DNA of 64,000 nucleotides from Actinernus sp. WN-2022 (lineage: Eukaryota; Cnidaria; Anthozoa; Actiniaria; Actinernidae), in contig JAOWCC010000936.1 of the NCBI GenBank assembly GCA_030867875.1, forward strand, positions 13,276,095 to 13,340,094, read 5' to 3'. Within the stretch, counting starts at the first letter, position 1, and every line of letters begins with the position of its first letter. This document shows positions 54,791 to 64,000 of this stretch, one piece after another. Both the position numbers and the translations under genes were made by a program. Below the pieces are notes generated by a model that was given only the letters and a program-made list of their open reading frames with translations, had not been told where the DNA came from and made no database searches.

Positions 54791-56449
54791 TTGAAGTGCT
54801 ACTACGATCAAATGTTGGCATATCAATGTTTTCTCATATTCATAAAGTAGAGTTGCTATATTATTACCAGTTCAAACCGTTTTTCAATGCGACGACGGGA
54901 AGTCTTATTGTTTTGGAATCTTGAATTTTACGTCCGCATTACGCGAACACGTTCCTGTGGGCGAGGGTGCCTAGTCGTAAGTGACGTCATGCACTCAACA
55001 CAAGAACACGTGAGGCTACTTCTCTCATACAAACCTTCATGCGAACAAACATATGTAGCAAGAAAGTGTACCATTTTTCCGCAAAGAAAACGTTTTGAAT
55101 AGAAATATGCCTTCAAGTTTGTGCATTGTACTGGACTTTAGTGATTTAACGAACCACAAAGGTGGCATTTCGCTACATTCGCGCTCAAGCTTCTAGTTGC
55201 GAGTACCGCAGCTACCGGTACGATCGAGCAGCCGTGATAATCAGTGAATAAGAATTGTAATTATCTTCAAGCCTCAAGGATGTTTGTGTATGTTTTAGTC
55301 GTTTTGAGGACAGAAGATTCTCCAGAATTGTTCGTGTCACATGGAATAGTTGGTAAGATCGTACCAGAGTCCAATATAACGGAAGAAGGCCAAAACAGCC
55401 GAACCAACTGACAGAATGTCTAGTATAAATTAACCGAAAAATAACTAAAGCTGAGAACATAGTTTGTCGTATTGCTGCTTCCAATATTCAGATAAACCTA
55501 GCGATCGATGTAGTATGCCTTTCACTTTACTGCTAATTTTATTTTCAAGACAATAAACCACAGACGAAATGACCACTATTATTTCATGCACAGTATACCT
55601 CGTCTGTCTTAAACATGCAGCGACGAGGCGCGCGAAGTTTGGTTGTGTTATCGCCACTAAAGCTGCAGATCAGTCAGTTTAAATACCTTTTTCAGTCCCT
55701 AGTAATTTTTGATCACTCACGATTTCATGTTAGACAAAGAGCGATTTAATTTTAGAGCAATTACATTGTATTTTAGAATGTATAGATTCGCCTGAAAATA
55801 TATTTCCGGGACACGGATAATTCAATCCGTGTTTCACTATAAAAAAAAAAAAAAAGATTACCTAAGTGATTTCTCCACTGAATTCTCCCTGTAGCCCTGA
55901 AAGCCGAACCAGGCAAAATACCCTGGAAATGACCCTGACTCAAACAAGATAAGAAACCTCTTCAGAGCAGGCCACTTCCCAAGTGAAATGTCAGTTAGCT
56001 TTTACCGTATTCGTCTAGTTTTCAACTCGGTTGCCAGCGGCTCTATTTCCTCTAAAACATCTACATCCGGCAATAAATTTAAACAGTAAGACACATTATT
56101 GTGTTCTGAAGAATCTGATACGTTATTTACTAAACTACAGCAAATTCGCAGTGTAAGTCTGTAGCCATTATAAGAAGAAATGTATGGGTTCGAAGCAACT
56201 TGAGAACGATACGTCGAGTGTTTGACGTCACTTACGCTAAACAATGACGGCATTCCTCGCCCACGGGAACGGGTTCGCGTAATGGCGTACGTGCAGATAT
56301 TGATGGTAAACTCTCTTTAAATGTGTGGTCTAAGTTCCCCCTTTGCAAACGTTTTTCACAGATTTGGATATTTCTGCCACTGTTTGTCCTTATCGAATAC
56401 AAGAAAGTGGTAAAAGAAATGATCAAATTTCGTCGTAGTGGCACTTTAA
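54791..56449. mobile_element. TTAA-type element, AGTGC(T/C)ACTACGA ends, 1.66 kb
   Basis: Left TTGA then AGTGCTACTACGATC, right CGTCGTAGTGGCACT then TTAA; the end sequence matches 35378-35931. The inner pair TAGAAATATGCC is shared, and the extra 1.1 kb (about 55140-56240) is presumably another insertion of unknown type. Confidence 0.65.
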
Positions 56450-56450
56450 A

Positions 56451-57270
56451 GACTATTTAATACAAAGTATAAACAGAATATTAAGTAAATATTACTGTTA
56501 CGAAATGGCCAGTTTGATTATATATAATTGATATATAGAGGAAAAGTGTGCAGTGGTTAAAGGAGCTAAGCTTTCAAGTTAACCACTGCCACCGAACTCG
56601 CGGGGAAACACTCTAAAAATAACCCGATCTGTTAAAACGCTGCACCATTGACGTAGTATTGGAGATAGATGCTCCCGGAAATGGACTCTCGTGTTTACTA
56701 AGATGTCTTGAACAAAGCTTAAATTAATATATTCAGAAAATAACAAATTAAATAATAACAAAAAAAAATATAAAAATGTATCATTTCATGTAATTCGCTC
56801 TTCTTGAGAAATACCAAATTAAAGTTATTTCACTAAAATACTATTAAATGTATTTGAATAAATAATTAGATCAATTATTGCTATATTGACCTCATGAGTC
56901 CCATTGCGGGACTCATGAAAGAGAGTCTGTCTAGCTGTTTTAAAGTGCCCCTCAACCCAATTTTTTTCGAAAATATTCACACAAAAGAAAAGTAGTTTTA
57001 AAACGCAGTTTCAGTGGATTTGATTTCCGAAATGTATCATTTAAGGGTTGATGGGTTGTCAGTATGGCAACAGACAATTCTAACATGGGGAAACTGCAAA
57101 TTGCATCTGATCTATAGAAATGTGCCTAGTTTTTACACGGATTCGATTTTCACCAACATTTAAAATAACGAAGCTTTTGACATACGTTACCCTTACCGTT
57201 TGTTTTGAAAAACGTTTCTAAACTATAGCACGAAAACAGGTGGTCCTTCATGTAGGCAACACATGAATTG
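56451..57270. other. Intergenic DNA, unassigned
   Basis: Includes a half-end of the GAGCGT MITE at about 56669 and TTAAAGTGCCCCTCAACCC at about 56940, another terminus of the TTAA group without a visible partner. Confidence 0.4.
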
Positions 57271-57274
57271 CTAT

Positions 57275-57345
57275 CAAAATACAATAGAATTAACACAATA
57301 CAAAACAATAGAACGAAATACACAATACAATAGAACACAATTTGG
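57275..57345. repeat. ACAAT-type microsatellite, copy 1
   Basis: Imperfect ACAATAGAA/ACACAATAC units. Flanked by a pair CATGTAGGCAACAC and GCCTACATGAAGG that folds around it. Confidence 0.65.
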
Positions 57346-58480
57346 TAGTAATTCAAGTTTGCCTACATGAAGGGAGAACCCGAAAACAGGTGAAATTACC
57401 ATCTTGAACCGACCTCGCTTTCATGATTCGAGCCCAGAACCTGCAATGCGCTTTGCATGTGGTCTATTTTATATTTTTATTTTAAAGACTGTCGACCGTT
57501 GTGCTTTACGAGGGTGTAGGTATGGTTACATACCTTCTGGGAATACTAAAATACAATACTAAATATGTCGCAATTGATTTTACTCGCTCAAACTCGAAAT
57601 TTCATCATACAAAATTAGCTCGAGTCTCGCAAAGAGTAACGGTCGACAGAGAGTCTTTTCTGCTGGCACTCTTTCAACAGCCTTTAACACCCCTGTCCAA
57701 TTCTAAAACTATATATTAAAATATTTAATGATTGGAATCGATTTTCGTTGAATATTTTATCGAAAGAGACGAATTGTTTACTTGTTGCTATTGTTCCATG
57801 CAGAAATGCTATATATTGTTGGTTCTAAACGAACAAATTCAACATTAATAAGTTCTACTACACACATCAACTGGGTATGAGCAATCGAGCTTTCTAATTG
57901 GTTCCCCACTTTGGGGTTATCAGCTCAGATTGTTCTAGTATAGCATATGATTAGATCCTCACGTCTTCTCGGATAGGACATCAAATTGTAGGTCCCACGT
58001 CAGCCCCAAGTTTATCAGTCTCACGAGTTACTGACGTTAAATAAAGTTGCTTTACTTTACTTTATAGCACATTTGGCCAAAACAACATGTACTATTAGTT
58101 AATCAAAAATAAACTAGGATGTTTTTTTCCAATAGCTCATACCCAGTGTGTGGGTGAAAACAATAGACCTCTGCTGATAATGCGGCCATGTTGAAAAACA
58201 AAAATATGGAATGCCCAGCGGGAAAAATCAATGAAAGCTAACGACGCGTAGCAATGAAACGATTCGTTGAACCTTGATGTTTTACCCCCTGGACATCCAC
58301 CAATACGAGTATTTACTGTTTATAAACACTAATTATAATGTTAATGTACCAACCATGATTTCAAAAGGCCGCTTTGTGTCAGGAACCGATGGATTTCTGG
58401 TTGGCACATTAATAACAACAGATGACGTGCAGTGAACATCACTATACATGTATGTTACCGTATCAGCATGGCCGCGTTAT
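57346..58480. other. Intergenic DNA with SINE tail
   Basis: 57950-58060 matches the 3' half of family 2 (GTCTTCTCGGATAGGACATC) and ends in a TTTAC repeat. 58370-58420 repeats 17490-17560 (TGTGTCAGGAACC). Confidence 0.5.
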
Positions 58481-58849
58481 CGCGCCTCGTGCCTATCAGC
58501 TCATGTTCGACGTTTGTGGAGTAATTGTTATTCTCCTATAAATATTATATTTCAGCCAATCAGAGCTCAGCTTTACTATGAAATACAGGGCGGTATTCCA
58601 TGGCTAGATCAAGGCCAATAAAAATGCAGAAAATTTCGCGCCCTTTCTTTATCAGCCAATAAGAATTCAATATTTTGAATACGTAATTAGTCTGCAGATG
58701 CGTCCGCCACACGAAATATTTGTTTTCTGGTGAAAATATTCGGAGTCTATCGTCCGGTAAGTTACTTTGCTTTCGTGATAAATCTTCCCGTAAATTTGTT
58801 ATTTATAGGATAATATGGTTATTTCATGGTTTTCTATGGAATACTGGCG

Positions 58850-59540
58850 AACATTTAATAATAATAATAATAAAAATGTAATTTCTTATCTGGAGCATTT
58901 AAAAATCTCAATGCGCTTACATAATATATAGAATAATAAAAAAGATATATACATACTATTTACTCGTAAAGTATACAAAACCTGTCATGGATCTATCGAA
59001 AAAAAGAAATTTAAAAAATCTATCAAGAAAAGAAATTTCAAAAATCTAAAATCTAAAAAAATTCAAAATCTAAAAATCTCTATCAAAATGTGTAGTGCTT
59101 AGCAATTGTAGATATTCTTTAAAAAGTAAGTTTTCAAAGAGGACTTGAATAGCGATAATGAATCAACTGATTTAACACGCACTTTATAGACCGTAGCCCA
59201 CTCCTGTGGCCATTTACTGGTTACTCGCTTCGAGTGTTTCAGTCTATTCACACACAGCATAATGTATAAACAAATGATCCTATTGAAATGCATTAGGCAT
59301 ATTACAAATGAATAATTTCATCTACATCCTCCTTTCTTTGTATAAGTGAGGTCAGATGAAAATTCCATGGTAACAATGGCTATATATTCTTTAGGGGGGA
59401 GGGGGTTCGTTTAGTGTAGAAACAGCTAAAAATCAGTTAAAATCTCTTGGGCTATAAAGGGTTAATGTGTTCAGGTAGAGAGTTCCAGAGTTTAGCCGCA
59501 GCATACGAATAGGCACGTTTGCCGAAATTCGTATTATTTT
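58850..59540 (-). mobile_element. LINE 3' end (CR1/Jockey-like)
   Basis: Minus strand from 59540: RAYSYAAAKLWNSLPEHIN then, after a break, VKSVDSLSLFKSSLKTYFL, the same closing pattern as the 49090 and 32282 fragments. Ends in TTATTATTATTATT on the minus strand. Truncated. Confidence 0.76.
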
Positions 59541-60477
59541 GGTGTACAACAGCCTAAAGGCTCGTTGTATACCAAATTTCTCGTGAAATATTCGCCCGTA
59601 TTCCATACAATACCAAAAAATAGCCAGTAACTATCGTTTTCGTCGAATAAGTGTCACTTAGATACTTCAACTATACAGTGTACTGTTACACTTCATTCGT
59701 CATTTTAAAATGAGCGGAATTCTTTTGGATCAAAAGTTGCTGGACAAATTTCAATTATGCAATTTGTCTTCAAAAAGCGCCATTCATATAAAATTTATAG
59801 CAAGTGTACAGGACACTTTATTGACGAAACGGGACATACGTTGACCAGCGTGCAGCCGTCCGCGCGCCCTTCAAAAAGGAACCTCATGCAACCATGATGG
59901 CTACGGCAGTGACGACAGGAAGTACAAAACTGTTTTCTCCCAAGACTTGATGCTTTATTATTTTCTCTATTCGCCTTGAAGAAAAGAGGATCAGGATAGT
60001 TCCGTTCAGTCGGAACGATAAACGGAGTGATTCACTTTATTACGTTCGCTTCTGTTCTATAAATGTGACATTTGGAGTTTTCACGTTGTTTTCGAAGAGA
60101 ACTGTCAAAGTGTAGACGGCTGCGTGCATTTTTATGTGAAGTAATAAAAGACGAGTGGTTCACGCTCCGTAAATCGGCGGGAATTTTACCGAAAACACTA
60201 TTTGTAGGCGGTAAAGCGTTCGTGTTTGAAGCCAATTTTATCCCAGTGGGCAAAAATTAAACTATGTTGTCCAAAATATTCGTTGTTTCTCAGTTTCTGG
60301 AGTAAATGGTCTGAGTATTTGAATTATTATTCGCAGAAAACATGAAGGTACTCACTAAATTTTGAAATTTCCGCCATTTTTGTATACGATGCAGTCGTCC
60401 CTAGTCTACGCGCGTCACCTTATTCAGTAAATGGGGTCTGGGTACGAGATTGTTATTCAGTGCTGTCGGTGAACAAC

Positions 60478-60873
60478 ATCTCTCTTAGATGGACTATTAT
60501 CATCAATTGTCAAAATTGCTAGAATTGATTATAATCATCATTCTAAGACAAACCCTAACCATCGGACGAGTTCACGGGTAAACGAAAGGTTCTCACTCAC
60601 CTAGAGTTCACAGGTAAACAAGAAAGGAAGGTAAACGAGAGAAAAAAAACATTTTGAGCGCTCCTTCTCGGGCTCGAACTCGAAGCCGTTTGCGTGTAGT
60701 GCTTGGTAGTACAGACGTCATGACCACTACACTAAGCGCGTCTACCGCCGTTCGGAATTCGACAATTATTTATCTTTATACTTGACTGGTTTTAACCTCA
60801 AGGTTAAATTGAGGATTATAATCAATTCTAGCGATTTTGACAATTGATGATAATAGTCGATCTAAGGGAGATA
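60478..60873. mobile_element. MITE with tRNA-like core, copy 2
   Basis: Inverted ends of about 60 bp (ATCATCAATTGTCAAAATTG at left; complement at right). Core shared with 7577-8013: A-box-like TTAGTGTAGTGG and B-box-like GAGTTCGAGCCCG on the minus strand; here CTCGGGCTCGAA occurs only once. The end sequences differ from copy 1 although the core is alike. Confidence 0.72.
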
Positions 60874-61494
60874 CCGTGTTGCGGTGAAGACGTGTTCCCA
60901 TAACTCAATCTTTCCGGCAGACGACTGGGTACTAATTTACGTAGGCAGCGATCAAGTAGAAATATGAACATTTGTCACAATCCGACGTGGATGTTCTGTT
61001 TAGCTGTTCTTTGTATATATTCTAGACATCAATAATAAAAGTCTACACAGAAAATTTCACATCGATGGGGTGTATTGTTCCGGTGTAAATAAATTTTGAA
61101 TTTTATGACAGAATTAACGACCCAGCGTGTTTTCCGGAAGGCATGAAAATTCATGTCATTGTGTCAATTCCTTTTTTTTTTAACTCAATAAATCTTTAAA
61201 AGTTGCATTCAAAGAGTTTTGAAGTGAAACTCAATGATTTTGATGGGAAATGAAGCTTTATTTGTATTTTCGTTTTATGGCCGCCATGTTTGTGGCCGCA
61301 TACAAAGTACTGTAAATTTGTCGTACATTCATTGGCCTACAGATCCGTTAGGAAATAATCTAATGTTCCAAAATTTGGGTTACAAGTGTATTTTTGGTAG
61401 TTCTACAAGGACCAAGATGTTTTATTTGATTTTATCAATACAAACCAATGTTGCGATCGCGTGTCATAACGATGAAAACCACCAATAGCCTTAG

Positions 61495-61530
61495 TGCAGA
61501 AGGTTATGGGTTCGAATACCAGTAGAACCG
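61495..61530 (+). other. Weak tRNA-like fragment
   Basis: TAGCCTTAGTGCAGAAGG and GGGTTCGAATACC resemble A and B boxes, but spacing is short (about 14 bp) and no tRNA fold is apparent. Probably a SINE remnant. Confidence 0.25.
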
Positions 61531-61559
61531 ACAAAATAATGAATATTTCTCTCTTCTGG

Positions 61560-62320
61560 TTTACCTGTGAACTCTAGCAACAAATTAGCCTTGAAACTTC
61601 GTCGTTTACTTGGGAACTTGTTTCAGAGTGGTTAGGGTAATTTTATGGTTCGATAGGGCGCGGACGGCTGCACGCAGATTGGAATAGATCAACCTTTTAA
61701 CTAATAAAATTTAATACATGAACGATAACAAATAAAAAGAGAGTCGACGAAAAGGTACCATACGTAAAGAGATGAATAGAACTCCCATCTGCAGTGACAG
61801 TGCAGTTGCGCAAACTCGCGGGAATATGCAGTGAAGTAGCCAGGCACACTGTATTGCTCAGTACAGGAAAACTACCATTAACAAATCTTTGTTGGCACGT
61901 CACCTTGCGCACAGCAACTCCTGGCGTGCCACGAGCACCACGACACTGAAATGGAATTATAGGATGCTTAAGTAATGATCCGTGTAAAAAGTACGATAAA
62001 ATACATTCTTCTGCGGCATTGAGCCTCCCTCACATGGGATTTGTCTTAGCTTTAGACTACGAAAACACTGAGTGGGTGATAATTATGAATATTCTGAAAT
62101 AAAAATAGTAAAAAGTCTTAGTTTAATTCCGTTTTTATGAACAAATTCTCTTCCAACCAATAGGAACAACCAAAAACAATAGCTACGAAACAGGCACGAT
62201 TGGTTCCGAAAATACGATTTGCTTTATAAACGACATTTGGAACCGCAGTGCAAATCGTAGTTTTAATAGATTGAAAAATTGGAGGAAATTAGACGTCTTC
62301 CTAACCTTTATGGTCTAGTT
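61560..62320. other. Intergenic DNA, unassigned
   Basis: No gene recognised; nothing further seen. Confidence 0.35.
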
Positions 62321-62325
62321 TCGCA

Positions 62326-62560
62326 TTCAAGAATTACCGCTGGATACGATGACTAGACGCATTTACTCAACGTTAGGCTCATTCTGGTGTAAAATATTCA
62401 CAAATACCAGCGAGAAGGTGCAGAAGTTCAAACTACAACAATACTTAGCTGTGAATAACCCATCTTGTCGCTGGTATTTATGAATATTTAACATCAGAAT
62501 GAGACTAACGTTGAGTAAATGCGCCTGTAGTCATCGTATCCAGCGGTAATTCTTGAATGC
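62326..62560. mobile_element. 235-bp foldback element
   Basis: AAGAATTACCGCTGGATACG and TAAATGCGCCTGTAGTCATC-side arms pair over about 95 bp each side. Centre TTCAAACTACAACAATACTT. Confidence 0.78.
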
Positions 62561-62569
62561 GCAACTGGT

Positions 62570-63205
62570 CTATTAATTACCAGACATGGCATAAGCACAT
62601 CGAGGAAAAGAGATTTGTTCGCAATAATAAAACAAGGGAAATCTTACATTTGCTAGTTTTGTCGCAAGATATTTTCAAGTAACTTTATTGTAGCTTTCGT
62701 TTATATATCAGTTTTAGGTTGCTTAACAGACATGGGTAAAACAAGGAATAGCAAGGGACATGTTTTCTCAAGCGTTGCAAGCACTTTTAAAGTGAATATA
62801 ATAGAGTACACCTATATCACCAGGATGTCCTTATGATTTTCAATCAAAACTTTGATAAATGCTTATCTAACATATCATTTATTTGATTACACAAAAATAC
62901 TCCATAGTGATTGTACATAATACGGCTGGGAATTTTTACCCGTTAATTTTATTTTTGAAAACCGACTCGTAAAAAAACAAGCTGTATTACACAACTTTTC
63001 TTGTAATAACCCCTTTGTACTGCGATGCAAAAAAACTTATTCATATATTTAAAGGCACTTGTGTTATTATGAAAACCTGTTCGTAAATGCTATTTTCCAC
63101 CTCCGATTGTCTTTCTAAAATAGCGATTTTGAAGACAGCTTGCTCTGTAGCATCCATGGCAAAGCCTTTCCCATGGGAATCACAAGCTCAATAGGACATT
63201 TTCAT
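62570..63205. other. Intergenic DNA, unassigned
   Basis: AT-rich; no gene or repeat with a partner recognised. Confidence 0.35.
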
Positions 63206-63209
63206 TACA

Positions 63210-63351
63210 ACGTCATTTTACTACAACTACCAGAATCCTTTTCAAATTCTCTTTCTCATTCAAATTTATCAACTCCTTTGAGAATTCCAAGACAATGGTC
63301 CAAATTAAAGGAACAAAAGAATCCGCGCGAAGAATTCTGGTAGTTGTAGTA
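63210..63351. mobile_element. Foldback MITE with TACTACAACTACCAGA ends, copy 2
   Basis: TACTACAACTACCAGAATCC and its complement at the right end (GGTAGTTGTAGTA); interior matches 39865-39999 in inverse orientation. Confidence 0.78.
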
Positions 63352-63734
63352 TGTGACGCCATCATGCAAACGTCCTATTCATTCGTTAACGAATAAATAT
63401 ATCAGCATGTGACTGTTATGTTTACTGTACAAGGCCTATTGAACGAGTGACTGAATTTCAAATTCTGATTATATTCATTTTAGGATCACTGTTGTTTTCT
63501 GCAATTTGACTGGATGAAAGCAGCAGTGACTACAGAACAAACAGCGTATTATATTATGTAACTGCATGTTTTTTTGCTGAGTGAATGAAAAAGCAGGAGC
63601 CCCTCAATCAAGAAAAACGAATTTTAGAAGCCACTTCACATTTTACACTTCACACATTGCGTGATCACAAGTGTGTACTACTGGATTTCAAATTTCCCTC
63701 ATTAATAGAACGATGCATATCCAAGGTGGGTGGG

Positions 63735-63800
63735 TATTTTCCCAGAAACCGGGATTGAGCCGGCGGACATTATCTGTTCAAAGCACTGCCTACTTGACAA
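63735..63800 (-). other. Possible tRNA-like fragment
   Basis: On the minus strand a B-box-like GGCTCAATCCC follows CAGATAATGTCCGCC; the A box TAGGCAGTGCTTTG is weak. A SINE head is more likely than a gene. Confidence 0.28.
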
Positions 63801-63916
63801 ATTTAGTGTTGTTAATATATATATATATATATACGATTGTTTCTCGTTGTGGTAATAGAACAAACTTCACGTCTTGCAATTTTCGGCAATCCCTTTATGT
63901 AGGACGACACGAATTT

Positions 63917-64000
63917 TTACCAAAAATACAATAGAATACAACACAATACAATTCAAAACAACAATAGAACGCAACACAATACAATACAATACAATACAAT
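63917..64000. repeat. ACAAT-type microsatellite, copy 2, runs off the window
   Basis: ACAATAGAATACAACACAAT then (ACAAT)n to the last base. Preceded by ATGTAGGACGACACG, which resembles the flank of copy 1 (CATGTAGGCAACAC), so both may be tails of one repeat family. Confidence 0.65.

Overview
The window looks like AT-rich nuclear DNA from an invertebrate animal, probably a cnidarian such as a coral or sea anemone. The reasons are spliceosomal introns, no operons, CR1/Jockey-type LINEs, Ty3/gypsy and BEL/Pao retrotransposons, tRNA-derived SINEs and very many foldback (MITE-like) elements. The taxon is an inference; no marker gene fixes it. One host gene is supported. It lies on the minus strand, starts at 41518 and runs off the left edge after 472. 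It encodes an ADAMTS-family secreted zinc metalloprotease. Eleven exons were assembled by hand with matching splice phases: signal peptide (41471-41518), propeptide (37055-37148, 34570-34853, 30641-30797), catalytic domain (29273-29421, 19062-19145, 18259-18392, 8413-8518, 6622-6744), and disintegrin-like/cysteine-rich part (5132-5276, 472-564). A short exon is still needed between 18259 and 8518 to keep the frame. A 23-nt candidate at 15926-15948 fits the phases, and with it the exons sum to 1440 nt (480 codons). The thrombospondin and C-terminal exons must lie left of the window. Almost everything else is transposon-derived. 

Layout by region. 0-5 kb: the last visible exons, with three TTAA-flanked nonautonomous elements, two of them back to back. 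5-9 kb: three exons (disintegrin, Met-turn, zinc site), a foldback pair and a MITE carrying a tRNA-like core. 12-16.7 kb: a decayed BEL/Pao pol fragment on the minus strand between two similar direct repeats. 18-19.2 kb: two catalytic exons separated by a tRNA-SINE. 20.2-29.05 kb: a Ty3/gypsy element on the plus strand, split by a near full-length LINE on the minus strand (22892-27585, 6-bp target duplication) and by a small hAT-like MITE inside gag. 29.2-41.5 kb: propeptide and signal-peptide exons among MITEs, SINEs and a LINE 3' end. 41.6-64 kb: upstream DNA with no recognised host gene, containing LINE 3' ends, SINEs, MITEs, a nested-palindrome tandem array (43.15-43.8 kb) and pentanucleotide repeats. 

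No bacterial-style system, CRISPR array or rRNA was seen, and no intact tRNA gene. The most useful results are the reconstructed protease gene, the dated nesting of elements (LINE in gypsy, MITE in MITE, SINE in SINE) with readable empty sites, and a set of MITE families ending TTAA-AG(G/T)G that resembles the T2/Kolobok group.
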